NCBI RefSeq assembly: GCF_900129635.1
Contig: NZ_FSRB01000002.1
Coordinates: 1,826,727-1,890,726 of the forward strand
Direction: 5' to 3'
Length of the DNA stretch: 64,000 nt
Source of the DNA: Singulisphaera sp. GP187
Lineage (GTDB): Bacteria > Planctomycetota > Planctomycetia > Isosphaerales > Isosphaeraceae
Shown here: positions 54,327 through 63,305 of the stretch, piece after piece
Layout: each line of letters starts with the position of its first letter
Position numbering within the stretch: position 1 is the first letter of the stretch
Notes under the pieces: model-generated
The model's input: only the letters and a program-made list of their open reading frames with translations
Databases searched by the model: none
Told to the model about the DNA's origin: nothing
Translations under genes and position numbers: made by a program

Positions 54327-54897
54327 CCCGTAAGCCTTGCAACAGCGCTGGAACCCGCGATCGACGGCCCTCCCAGTTGAAAACAATGGCCCGAGAAACG
54401 GCACGAAGACCGCGGTTTCTTGAAGGCGGTGTCGGTCGTATTCGGAAAAAGATTTGAATCGATTGGTGTTACGCAAGAATCGGTCTGTCAACCCCTTGCG
54501 GCATCTCGGTTTTCGTCTGGTTTCTCGCCGTTTCCCGGGTCATTGATTGATTCTCATGCTTCGTGACTCATCGCTACGACCAAACACTCGGCTCAGAACA
54601 TGTGAGGGCCTGGGAAGTTAGCCCACCTTTGCCAGCCCTGACGGGGCGACCGTTCGTAGGCCAGGAGACGAGTCCTGGGGGGGGCGTCCCCGAAGTCGGT
54701 TGCGACCGTACAAATCCTGCCGCCGCGGCTGGCCCGCCCAGCCGCGGCGGCGGGATTTGCGTGAAATGATTAGGATGCATTGGATCTCTTGAATTCCAAG
54801 GGCTTGCGCCCTCTGGCGATCAACGGTCGCCCCTCAGTTGGAACGCGGGAAGTTACCGCCACACGCCCATAGCCACCCGACGGTAGATCGCAGTAAC
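54327..54897. other. Intergenic region with a hairpin
   Basis: About 570 bp between two exported-protein genes. It has the GC-rich hairpin at 54711-54759; a run of eight G lies near 54678-54685. No gene is supported. Confidence 0.45.
54711..54759. repeat. GC-rich hairpin
   Basis: CAAATCCTGCCGCCGCGGCT continuing to 54732 pairs with its complement at 54738-54759 with one mismatch and a loop of 5. A 22-bp stem this strong could end transcription from the left, but no T-tract follows. No second copy in the window. Confidence 0.65.
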
Positions 54898-56007
54898 ATG
54901 GGGTTTTCCATCGCTCCATTGCGAGAGACCTCCGTGTTTCGTGTCGTGCTCCTCCTGGCCGTCTCCATCCCCCTCACGGCAATCGTCGCGCGGAGCGACG
55001 CCGGGGCGGCCGAGCCGCAAGCCGCGGTACGAGGCGTCCTCGTCCGGCCGGGGCGGGTTACGCCCGAATTCCTCGCGGCGTGGAAGGCCAAGGGGGCGTC
55101 GGCTGTCGTGGTGCCGCTCGACGAGGTGACGAAACAACGCTGGGAGACAATCGCCAAGTCGGTCGAACGGGCGGGGATGACGCTCTGGCCCTGGGTCGAG
55201 GTGGCCCGCAACCCGGCAATGGCCGACGCCCACCCCGACTGGATGGCCGCTCCCGGCGGCCATCATGACGACTGGCGGCGACGATTCCCAACTGCCCCGA
55301 CAGCAAAGCCTGGCGAAGTCATCAAGGCGTGGCCTTGGGTCCCCATCGGCTATGCCCCGGCCTTTGACGCCCACCGTGAGCGGCTGAGAGCACTGCTCGG
55401 TGACCTGCCCGGTGCGTGGTCCGGGGCGTTCTTGAACGACCTCCAGGCCGGCCCCTCGTCGTGCGGTTGCGGCAACGACCAATGCCGCTGGGCCCTCGAT
55501 TACGGTACGCCCTCAACGGCGGCAAAGACGCCGGGGGACGACGCCGCGGCAAGAGTCGTCGCCGAAGTCGTCGGACGCCATCCCGGCAAGACGATTGTCC
55601 CCGTCTGGGTTACGGAATGCGAAACGGCGGACCTGGCCAATGCCAAGGGCGGGACCGGGCTCTGTGGCGGGGTCCCCTGCGCGAAGGGCGATTGCTGGCC
55701 TCGTTACGTCCGCAACTGGAATCCGCTCGTGAAGGCGACGGGCGGCCCCATCGCCCTCGGCCTCTGGCCAGAGGTCTTTCGGCGGGATCCCGCGCACTGG
55801 ATCGAGACCGACCTCATCCTGTTCCAACAGCCTCCGCGGGGAGGAACCGCGCTGGGGCCGGAAAGAACCATCGCCGTCATTCAAGCTTGGGGCAAGCCGG
55901 AAGCAACCGTGGATGCCATCCTCGAGCGGGTGAACCGCTCGGGGTGGGTCCTGGCCCTTGATCCAATCGAGCAGTCGTGGGAGCCGCGCGCGGTCCCCGT
56001 CCCGTAA
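54898..56007 (+). CDS. Exported cysteine-rich protein of unknown function
   Basis: A 369-aa protein with a signal peptide (VFRVVLLLAVSIPLTAIVA). The fold suggests a glycosidase-like alpha/beta barrel: VRGVLVRPGRVTPEFLAAWK, SVERAGMTLWPWVEVARNPA, WSGAFLNDLQAGP and LGLWPEVFRRDP. Two cysteine groups stand out: CGCGNDQC and a later set ending CGGVPCAKGDCWPR, eight cysteines in all, probably disulfides or a metal site outside the cytoplasm. No catalytic family could be named. ATG at 54898 gives the signal peptide. Confidence 0.7.
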   Translation: MGFSIAPLRETSVFRVVLLLAVSIPLTAIVARSDAGAAEPQAAVRGVLVRPGRVTPEFLAAWKAKGASAVVVPLDEVTKQRWETIAKSVERAGMTLWPWVEVARNPAMADAHPDWMAAPGGHHDDWRRRFPTAPTAKPGEVIKAWPWVPIGYAPAFDAHRERLRALLGDLPGAWSGAFLNDLQAGPSSCGCGNDQCRWALDYGTPSTAAKTPGDDAAARVVAEVVGRHPGKTIVPVWVTECETADLANAKGGTGLCGGVPCAKGDCWPRYVRNWNPLVKATGGPIALGLWPEVFRRDPAHWIETDLILFQQPPRGGTALGPERTIAVIQAWGKPEATVDAILERVNRSGWVLALDPIEQSWEPRAVPVP

Positions 56008-56074
56008 GAGGAACGTGCCGCTCCCACTGGCGGTGACGATGATGGAAAGCATGCGGTGGAGATAATGTTTGCAA

Positions 56075-56704
56075 ATGAATAGTAATAGTTCGGAGCGTAA
56101 GTCGCATTGGGAGGGGGTCTACTCAAACAAATCCGAGGCCAGCGTGAGCTGGTATCAGGACGAGCCCACGCGATCACTTGAGCTGATCGGTGAGGTTGCT
56201 CCGGTCCAGGGCGGTCGGATCATCGACGTCGGCGGCGGGGCGTCCGTCCTGGTCGATCGACTCATCCACCTTCCCTTCGACAGAATCGCGGTCCTCGACA
56301 TCTCGGAAACCGCCTTGGGCAAGGCGAGGTCACGGCTGGGTGAGCATGCCGCTCGGGTGGAATGGCTCGCGGCCGACGTGACCGAAATCCGGGATCTCGG
56401 CGCGTTCGATGTCTGGCATGACCGGGCCGTGTTCCACTTCCTGACCGATCCGGCGGACCGAAATCAGTACGTCGCGTTGGCCCGGCGGACGGTCCCGGAG
56501 GGGGGCCACCTCATCATCGCCACGTTCGCCGAAAGCGGCCCGAAGAAGTGCAGCGACCTCGACGTCTGCCGCTACAATGCCGATTCGTTGCGTGCGGAGT
56601 TCGATGGCTTCTCACTCGTGCGACACGCCGCGGAGACGCACACCACGCCCTGGGGAGCCCCTCAGGCGTTCATCTACGGGGTCTTTCGACGCCGGCTCGA
56701 TTAG
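56075..56704 (+). CDS. Class I SAM-dependent methyltransferase
   Basis: This 209-aa protein is a small methyltransferase. The start SHWEGVYSNKSEASVSWYQD is typical of thiopurine/tellurite-type branches. Motif I is RIIDVGGGASVLVDRL, the acidic strand is IAVLDISETAL, and DVWHDRAVFHFLTD is the motif IV region. ATG at 56075 is preferred over a TTG at 56069. Substrate unknown; related proteins methylate small molecules or metalloids. It is 67 bp after the preceding gene's stop. Confidence 0.9.
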   Translation: MNSNSSERKSHWEGVYSNKSEASVSWYQDEPTRSLELIGEVAPVQGGRIIDVGGGASVLVDRLIHLPFDRIAVLDISETALGKARSRLGEHAARVEWLAADVTEIRDLGAFDVWHDRAVFHFLTDPADRNQYVALARRTVPEGGHLIIATFAESGPKKCSDLDVCRYNADSLRAEFDGFSLVRHAAETHTTPWGAPQAFIYGVFRRRLD

Positions 56705-57045
56705 CGAGTCGACGACTCCACCAGATTTCGTAAACGCTCGCCAGATGGTGCGCGCTATAGGAGCCGATTGACGAAGCACCAAACCGTCGAGGGATCCCAG
56801 ACAGCCGTAGCCGCTGACGACTGCCAGTCGCAGCCATTGCGCTTTACCCAGAGTCACGCACTGTCTGGCGAACGCCAGGGGAAAATTGAAGATTTTAACC
56901 ACGAATAACACGAAGGACACGAATGGAAACAATGATAGTCGTTACTTAAAAAGATGAACATTCGTTCGTATTTTTAGGGCAAAGCTGATGGGGAAATCGT
57001 CGATTTCGACGCCGTGAGGCACTGACACATCGGAGTTCACTACGA
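56705..57045. other. Intergenic region with short tandem repeat
   Basis: About 340 bp. The 3' part is AT-rich and has three 9-bp imperfect units (CACGAATAA, CACGAAGGA, CACGAATGG) at about 56900-56926. No gene is supported. Confidence 0.5.
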
Positions 57046-58023
57046 ATGCTTGCTCTCAGCCTGCTTCTCGCCGTCCTCGGCTCCGAGCCCGGCGACCGCA
57101 ACGAGCCCAGAGCCGTCTTCCGGCCGGGGATGTTCGAGACGCTGGTCAATCCCGCCTGTTCGCACTGCGTCGATGAGTCCCGTCGCAAGGCGGGCGCCCT
57201 CCACGACGATGACCGGGTGCTCTCCTGGATTCGCGGCAAGTATGACGGCGGGGCCATTCCCTACCGCTGGTTCCTCGTGCCCTACCGCGTCATCAGCGAC
57301 ACCTACGGCGTGTTCGTTTATGACGCCGATGCCGATTTCGTGCGGGGTTATCCCGCGTCGCTCGACTTTCGATTCCATGGCTGGCGCAATGGCGTGATGG
57401 TGATGCGCCACAAGGACGGTACGCTCTTCGACTGCTTGACCGGGCTGGCGTTCGAAGGCCCTCGCAAGGGCGAGCGGCTGACGCCCATTCCCACGATTGA
57501 GACCAACTGGGGCCCGTGGCTGAAGGCCAACCCCGGCACGGTGGCCTATGCGATGGTCGCGAAGTATCAGCCGCAGTTGGTTCCGAACGCCCTTCTCCCC
57601 GAGTCGCGAATGAGTCGCTCCGAGCCGGACCCGCGACTCGACGCGGAGGAACGGGTCTTCGGCTTGGCCCTCGAAGGGGCGAGCGGAGCGTGGCCGCTCA
57701 AATCGTTCGGCGAGCGGTCCGCGCTGCGTCAATTAACGCTCGACGGCAAGAAGGTCGTCATCCTCTGGGACAGTCGGACGCGGACCGCGGCGGCTTATGC
57801 ACCCGAGTTGGAGGGCGACTCCGCGGGGCCGGTGACGCTCGCTCTGGACATGGGCGACCCCGAGTCCCCTTGGGTGGACAAGGAGACGGGCTCGCGTTGG
57901 TCCATCGTCGGCCGTGCGGTCGCCGGTCCCCGAAAGGGGCAAACGCTCCGATGGCTGCCGGGGGTGATGGTCATGTGGTACGCGTGGGCGGCTGATTATC
58001 CGATGACGGCCCTGGAGAATTGA
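57046..58023 (+). CDS. DUF3179-domain protein
   Basis: This 325-aa protein starts with a short hydrophobic segment (LALSLLLAVLG) and matches the DUF3179 type: VRGYPASLDFRFHGWRNGVM, DGTLFDCLTGLAFEGPRKGE near residue 125, and a second pass ETGSRWSIVGRAVAGPRKGQ with WYAWAADYPMT at the end. The fold has two related halves. It has a CSHC pair near residue 38. DUF3179 proteins are exported with no known activity. It stands alone between non-coding stretches. Confidence 0.85.
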   Translation: MLALSLLLAVLGSEPGDRNEPRAVFRPGMFETLVNPACSHCVDESRRKAGALHDDDRVLSWIRGKYDGGAIPYRWFLVPYRVISDTYGVFVYDADADFVRGYPASLDFRFHGWRNGVMVMRHKDGTLFDCLTGLAFEGPRKGERLTPIPTIETNWGPWLKANPGTVAYAMVAKYQPQLVPNALLPESRMSRSEPDPRLDAEERVFGLALEGASGAWPLKSFGERSALRQLTLDGKKVVILWDSRTRTAAAYAPELEGDSAGPVTLALDMGDPESPWVDKETGSRWSIVGRAVAGPRKGQTLRWLPGVMVMWYAWAADYPMTALEN

Positions 58024-58468
58024 CTTTTTTTCGCCATGTCCATTGTCGGGAGTACACCGACGACTCCGGGTGGAGCAAACAGGCGCAGAAACGCTGGCTT
58101 CGGGGAGCGGCGACCGCCGACTGGTGGGCGTTCCGCTGTGACCAACCGGGCCGCCTCTCCCGCTCCACCACGGCTGGGCCAAGCTGGGGGGACGGCACGG
58201 TGACGCCGGATGATCGCGACCCTCCAGACGCTCTGATCTTGAGCTCATCCTCGTCCCCCCGGATCCGGTCGACTGTTGCCATGTCCCGAAGATCACCGTA
58301 TTTCAAGAAAAGGGGGGCGTTGTCGTTGATCGATTGTCTTCGACGTTGAGGCGTTCATCCCCTGACGTTGGGCGGTCGCGCGTGTTAGACTAGTCCACAA
58401 TCTGCCTGGGTGGTCGGTTCGGGACCACCCGGGTGGCTTCGTCGACCTTCCTTTGAGGACAAGCCGTC
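58024..58468. other. Intergenic region
   Basis: About 445 bp between the DUF3179 and HAD genes. The frames on both strands are not protein-like. Nothing else is seen. Confidence 0.45.
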
Positions 58469-59158
58469 GTGTCGCATGCCCCCGCTCCTCTCCTGGCGAT
58501 TTTCGATCATGACGGAGTGTTGGTCGATTCCTATGACTTTCACCAGGATGCATGGCTCGAACTGGGCCGCCGCACCGGCTTGGGCATCACCCGCGAATTG
58601 ATCCATGAGACGTTCGGGATGACCAACCCGAGCATCTTCCGAAGGCTCCTGGGAGAGACCCTGGTTGCGGAGGACGTTCGAAGCTACTCCGACCTCAAGG
58701 AGCTTTGCTATCGAGACCTGGCACGCGAGCGGATCGACCTCATCGACGGCGTCCCGGCCTTGCTTGACGGACTGACGGCGGCGGGCGTCGTTCTGGCCAT
58801 TGGTTCGAGCGCCCCGCGTGCGAACCTCGATTTGACGGTGGAGTCATGCGGCCTGGCGAACCGGTTCGCCGCGATCGCGGCGCTCGAAGACATCGACCGC
58901 GGTAAGCCCGACCCGCAAGTCTTCCTGGTCGCTGCGGAGCGGGCGGGGATTGCGCCGGCCCGTGCCGTCGTGTTTGAAGACGCCACCGTCGGGATTCAGG
59001 CTGCGAAGGCCGCGGGAATGTACGCCGTGGGGATCACCACCACAAACCCGGCCCAGGCGTTGTGGGATGCCGGCGCTGATGAGGTGGTCGACCATTTTCG
59101 TGACTTCGACGTTGCCAGGCTGCTGCGACAACTTGACCCGTCGCGACTGGGCCATTGA
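58469..59158 (+). CDS. HAD-superfamily phosphatase/phosphomutase (beta-phosphoglucomutase-like)
   Basis: This 229-aa protein has all HAD motifs: the nucleophile Asp13 and general acid Asp15 in IFDHDGVLVDS, the helical cap, motif II LAIGSSAPR, motif III Lys in RGKPDPQVF, and motif IV VFEDATVGIQAAKAAGM. The subgroup (IA, beta-phosphoglucomutase or sugar phosphatase-like) is typical. GTG at 58469 has GAGGA about 9 bases upstream. Substrate not determinable from sequence. Confidence 0.94.
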   Translation: MSHAPAPLLAIFDHDGVLVDSYDFHQDAWLELGRRTGLGITRELIHETFGMTNPSIFRRLLGETLVAEDVRSYSDLKELCYRDLARERIDLIDGVPALLDGLTAAGVVLAIGSSAPRANLDLTVESCGLANRFAAIAALEDIDRGKPDPQVFLVAAERAGIAPARAVVFEDATVGIQAAKAAGMYAVGITTTNPAQALWDAGADEVVDHFRDFDVARLLRQLDPSRLGH

Positions 59159-59769
59159 CGATCGATTCGTCGCTCGGAGTGCGTCAACCTCATGGCTCGG
59201 CTCCGGATCGTGCGGGTCATGAGCGAACCCCCCTCCCCTTCGGCAAACGCCGCTGCGTGCGGGTTTTCTATTCCCGACAAGCCACGGGCCGAGCCCCCGA
59301 ACCCTCACCCTGACCGGTTCAAGTGCGGTCCCGAAGTGACCCTGGACGGAATCGAGCCGATGGGTGTGGACATTAAAGCTGAACGGGTTTTAAAAGTGTA
59401 GACCTGGACTTAATATCGCATGAAATTGTGTTTTGGGGAGCGGTTGGCCGCTCGATGTTGCTCCCTCCCGAGCTTTTCGCCAAAATAGAGGTGGTGAATG
59501 AATGGGGCGGGGCGCTTTTTGATCTCAACCTTCCGGTAGGGTGGGCACGGCCCACCATCCCGATCTCCTTGCCGGAACTGAAGATAAGATGGGGGGCCGT
59601 GCCCACCCTACGGGAATCGTGGGACCAACGATGATGCCACGGCCGATCGTGTCGAAGAAGGGGAAAACGGGTTCGGCGAAGCTTTACGGGGGCCACGAGT
59701 TCAGGGCCTGGAACCCGTGCGTGTGAGTTACGGCCAGTGCCGGTCGGAGCAGGAAGGGTTCATCCGAGA
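59159..59769. other. Intergenic region with family B hairpin
   Basis: About 610 bp between the HAD gene and gpsA. It contains the hairpin at 59536-59611. Short frames here are not protein-like. Confidence 0.5.
59536..59611. repeat. Hairpin repeat, family B, copy 3
   Basis: Perfect 18-bp arms: GTAGGGTGGGCACGGCCC (59536-59553) and GGGCCGTGCCCACCCTAC (59594-59611), spacer about 40 bp. Same core as copies at 31955 and 46432. Confidence 0.85.
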
Positions 59770-60771
59770 ATGATGAAACGCGTTGCAATCCTGGGTGCGG
59801 GCGGAATGGGGACGGCGCTTGCGATTCTTTTCGCCAGGACCGCGCGCTCGGTGCAGCTCTGGGCGCGGAACCCCGAGCAGGCCGCCGAGTTGGGGCGGAC
59901 TCGGGAAAACGCGCGGCACCTGCCGGGCGCGTGGTTACCGGTCAATGTTGAGGTGACCCCGAACGCGTGTGACGCCACCGGCGGAGCCAACCTGATCGTG
60001 ATCGCGATTCCGTCGGCCTATCTCCGGAGCACGCTCGAGGGCCTGGTCGAACGAATTCCGCCCGGAATCCCTGTCCTGAGCGTCGTCAAGGGGATCGAAA
60101 ACTCGACCCTGGCGCGGCCGAGCCAGATCGTTACCGAGGTCTTGGGCATGCGTCCGGTCGCCGTCTTGAGCGGCCCCAGTCACGCCGAGGAACTGGCACG
60201 TGGCTTGCCGGCCTCGGTCGTGGTCGCTGGTGAAGCGGAGGGTCTGAATCGGGAGATCCAGGACGCACTTAACCAGGGGACCTTTCGCGTCTACACGAAC
60301 CCGGATCTGATCGGAGTCGAGCTCGCCGGAGCGCTCAAGAATATCCTTGGTATTGCGGCGGGGGTTTGTGACGGACTCGGCTTCGGCGACAACGCCAAGG
60401 CCGCGCTGCTGACGCGCGGGCTCGTGGAGATTTCCCGGTTCGGCGTCGAGCTTGGGGGCGAATTTTCGACCTTCTTCGGACTCGCCGGGGTCGGCGACAT
60501 GGTGACGACCTGCTATAGTCCATTCGGGCGCAATCGGTCGGTGGGCGAGCGCATCGGTCGGGGCGAGCGGCTCGAGGAGATCCTCGCCTCGATGGTCAAC
60601 GTCGCCGAAGGGGTCCCGACCACCCGGAGCGTGCACGACCTGGCTCGGAACCGCGGGGTCGAGATGCCGATCACCGACGAGCTCTATCACGTCCTTTTCG
60701 AGGGCAAGTCGCCCCATGCGGCGGTGACCGACCTGATGATCCGAGAACCGAAGGTCGAGGGGGGGCGATGA
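59770..60771 (+). CDS. gpsA: Glycerol-3-phosphate dehydrogenase [NAD(P)+]
   Basis: GpsA reduces dihydroxyacetone phosphate to sn-glycerol 3-phosphate for phospholipid synthesis. The 333-aa protein has the nucleotide-binding ILGAGGMGTALAILFA, the LSVVKGIEN segment, LSGPSHAEELARGLPASVV, and the catalytic GVELAGALKNILGIAAGVCD followed by FGDNAKAALLTRGLVEI, with the conserved Lys of KNI. Start at ATG 59770; a second ATG at 59773 is also possible. The stop overlaps the next gene (ATGA). Confidence 0.97.
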   Translation: MMKRVAILGAGGMGTALAILFARTARSVQLWARNPEQAAELGRTRENARHLPGAWLPVNVEVTPNACDATGGANLIVIAIPSAYLRSTLEGLVERIPPGIPVLSVVKGIENSTLARPSQIVTEVLGMRPVAVLSGPSHAEELARGLPASVVVAGEAEGLNREIQDALNQGTFRVYTNPDLIGVELAGALKNILGIAAGVCDGLGFGDNAKAALLTRGLVEISRFGVELGGEFSTFFGLAGVGDMVTTCYSPFGRNRSVGERIGRGERLEEILASMVNVAEGVPTTRSVHDLARNRGVEMPITDELYHVLFEGKSPHAAVTDLMIREPKVEGGR

Positions 60772-61349
60772 GACCCGACGACTCCTGGCCCCTGGCGTGC
60801 GGAACGGCCTTCAAAGAGTGGGCTGGGGTTTGCGAAGCACTCAGCGACGGAAGGCAGTCGTTGATCCTCCGCAAAGGCGGGATCGCCGAGGGCCCGAACG
60901 GCTTCGTTCCCGAACACCGCCTGTTCTGGCTCTACCCGACTCATATCCATGAGCTGGAGCAGGGACTGCGCTTCCCCAGAGACCAGGCGCTCGTTTCCGA
61001 CGCGCCCTCCAACGTGGTCGCGGTGCGGACCCTGGTGGAAACCGGCCCGATCGGGTGGGTCGATCGCCTCGAGCGGCTGATCGAACTCGAAGACTTTCAT
61101 GTATGGAACGAAGCGACGGTGGAGCGACGATTCCACTACCGGAAACCAGGGCTCTGGGTCCTCGGTGTTCGGGTCTATCGTCGTGCGGAACCTTGGCTCG
61201 TTCGGCTGACTCCCGAACATGCGGGCTGCAAGACCTGGGTCCCCCTTGACCCCCCTTTGGAGACGGACGGGGTCACCCCTGTCCTCGGCGACCAGGAATC
61301 TCACCGGGTCATGGACCACATCCGATCGACGCTGAAACTCGAACGATGA
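60768..61349 (+). CDS. DUF1802 family protein
   Basis: This 193-aa protein matches the DUF1802 type: ACGTAFKEWAGVCEALSDGR near the start, the SLILRKGGIAEG strand, FVPEHRLFWLYPTHIHELEQ and the C-terminal VLGVRVYRRAEPWLVRLTPE. No function is established. It overlaps gpsA by 4 bp and the rhomboid gene by 4 bp, so the three are one translationally coupled unit. Confidence 0.88.
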   Translation: MRPDDSWPLACGTAFKEWAGVCEALSDGRQSLILRKGGIAEGPNGFVPEHRLFWLYPTHIHELEQGLRFPRDQALVSDAPSNVVAVRTLVETGPIGWVDRLERLIELEDFHVWNEATVERRFHYRKPGLWVLGVRVYRRAEPWLVRLTPEHAGCKTWVPLDPPLETDGVTPVLGDQESHRVMDHIRSTLKLER

Positions 61350-62579
61350 CGAATGCCGAGCCGCCCAAACGTTTGCTTCGTGTGCTCCTCGAAGACGCGA
61401 AAGACTTTCCGGCCACGATGCTCCTGGGAGCGGTCTGGGTCCTCGTGTTCGTGCTCATGGTCATGACACGCCTGAGTAACGGCCCCCTCCCCTCCCTGCA
61501 AACTTTCCTGCTCGGCAATATCGGGGGCGCCCATTCGTTCGGCGACCTGAGTCTCAACGAGCTCTACCGCGGCGAAATCTGGCGTGTCGTTACATGTACT
61601 TTTGTGCATTATAACTTGCTTCACCTCGGAATGAATCTTTACGGGTTGTACCAGCTCGGTAGCTTGGTGGAATCGTGGTATGGGCCGGGCCAATTCCTGG
61701 CGGTCTACCTGGTGCTCGGGGGGGCGGCAACGTGGTCTCGGCGCTCCTTCGGCATGCGCGAGGCATGGAGCCGCGGATGCATTCGGGGGGGGCTCAACCG
61801 TTGTCCTCGGTCTGGTGGCGCTCTGTGCCGTGATGGGTTGGCGCTCGCGGTCGCGGATTGGCGACCATCTCCGCGGCCAGATGGTCGGCATCCTGGTGTT
61901 CACGGCGATTCTCGGTCAAATGCACCCGATGATCGACAACTGGGGCCATGCCGGAGGGGCGCTGGTCGGCGGCTTGGTCGGCTTCATGCATCGGATCCTG
62001 ATCCGCACGGTGGACCGACCCGTGGCCTGGTGGGCCGGCCTGGTGGCGAGCGTTGTCATGGTCGTGTGCGGCGCGGCTCAATGGCGTGACAGCCGGGTCG
62101 AGGCCTCCTATCGGCCGCAAGTCTTGGCGGAAGAGAAACGGTTACAGCAGTCGCAACAACTGACCTTCGAGCTCTTCCGTTTGATGGCCTTTTATCCGCA
62201 GGCCGTGATGCGTTCCGAGCTCGAACAGTCGCGTTACGTCCCCAAGTCGCTGCTGCTTGCAAATCAAAAAGTGCCCCGGCCCGCGACGGTCGGTGCGTCC
62301 GTCCTCTTCACGATTCCTTGGGCCACGCTCCGCGCGGAGCAAGCGCGATACCTGGCGATTCTCAAGGCGGCCGCACCGACGCTCGGTTCTCCTCCCACCG
62401 AGGATGACTTCCAGCAAGTTCGCCGACTCTTGACCAAGGTTTTCGAGCAGCCGCCGACCAAGCTGATGGCCCGCGCGTTTCAGTTTCATCTCGCGGCGCT
62501 GATCCGGCGGGCCTCGCAAGAGCTGTCGGCCGCTCAGGTCCGCCGCGCCGAGCTGGTCCGCAAGGCGGGAATCCAATGA
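61346..62579 (+). pseudogene. Rhomboid-family intramembrane protease, two frameshifts at G runs
   Basis: The gene begins in frame at 61346 (MTNAEPPKRLLRVLLEDAKD) with rhomboid features: membrane span ATMLLGAVWVLVFVLMVM, YRGEIWRVVTCTFVHYNLLH and NLYGLYQLGSLVESWYGPGQ. Near 61724 the sense moves by one frame after a run of seven G, and again near 61790 after eight G. The third frame continues with GSTVVLGLVALCAVMGWRS, the NWGHAGGALVGGLVGF span carrying the catalytic His, and a C-terminal helical tail to 62579. Restoring one base in each run would give one ~411-aa protein with the catalytic Ser near HSGGGST. Either a real inactivation or consensus errors in homopolymers. Confidence 0.85.
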
Positions 62580-62625
62580 GCGGGTCGCGCGACGACTCGA
62601 CTTGATCCGGTCGACCGGGAAGGGA

Positions 62626-63269
62626 TCAGTCGACCACCGGACCGCTCGTTTGCCAGGCGCCCGAACGATGGCGCGGGCGGCCGCGATGGTCGCGGAGCGC
62701 GGATACGAAATCGGCGATCGTCGCGATTTCTCCCGTGAACTCCGTGTAGTAGCAGCCGATGGCGTCCCGCTCGTGGCCGTCGCTCGACCCGGTCGCGCCC
62801 ATGGCGGCGTGGCGCTGGAGGACCGCCGCGGTCTTGGTGCGGGTCTCGGGGGTCACGTTGTTGCTAACGAGCTCGAGTGCGTCGAAGGCGGGTCCGTGGG
62901 TCGCGATCAACTCGTCGAACGGCTGGTCCCAGCGAAACGGATGGGCCGCGACGATCGCCGCGTTGTGGCGTTTGACGAGCTTGAGCAAGTCGGCCAATCG
63001 CACGCCGGGGGGGCTTCGTCGAGATTGGGGAGTCCGTAGACCAGAAAATGGCCCTCTCGGGCGGAGACTTCGGCACCGGAGAAAACGGAGAGGCCGTTGG
63101 CTTGCGCGGCGAGCTCGGCCACCTCTTCGGGATCCCACTGGAAGTCATGATCGGTAATCACGACGCCGTCGAGTCCGACCGCCTTCGCATGCGCGATCAG
63201 GACGAGCGGGTCGATCGAACTGTCTGGCGAGTGACGGCTGGTATGTAAATGGTGATCAAACTTGGGCAT
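62626..63269 (-). pseudogene. PHP-domain phosphoesterase, one frameshift at a C/G run
   Basis: The N-terminal frame from 63269 has KFDHHLHTSRHSPDSSIDPL and GLDGVVITDHDFQWDPEE, the metal-binding start of a PHP domain, up to NLDEAPP. At a run of seven G on the plus strand (63007-63013) the reading frame breaks; the second frame continues GVRLADLLKLVKRHNAAIVA, AHPFRWDQPFDELI, ATGSSDGHERDAIG and ends at 62626. One extra base in the run would restore a single ~215-aa protein. PHP proteins are metal-dependent phosphoesterases acting on nucleotides, sugars or polymerase products; the specific substrate is unknown. Confidence 0.85.
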
Positions 63270-63305
63270 TTCTCAAATCCAAATCCAAAGAGAAAAAAGA
63301 AAACC

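Noticed and set aside
52467..54491. 674-aa minus-strand frame
   Set aside because: Shadow of the exported 701-aa gene, which has a signal peptide and a ribosome site; the antisense frame has neither.
58024..58468. 109-aa plus-strand frame 58020-58349
   Set aside because: Low-complexity tail with no ribosome site and no protein-like pattern.
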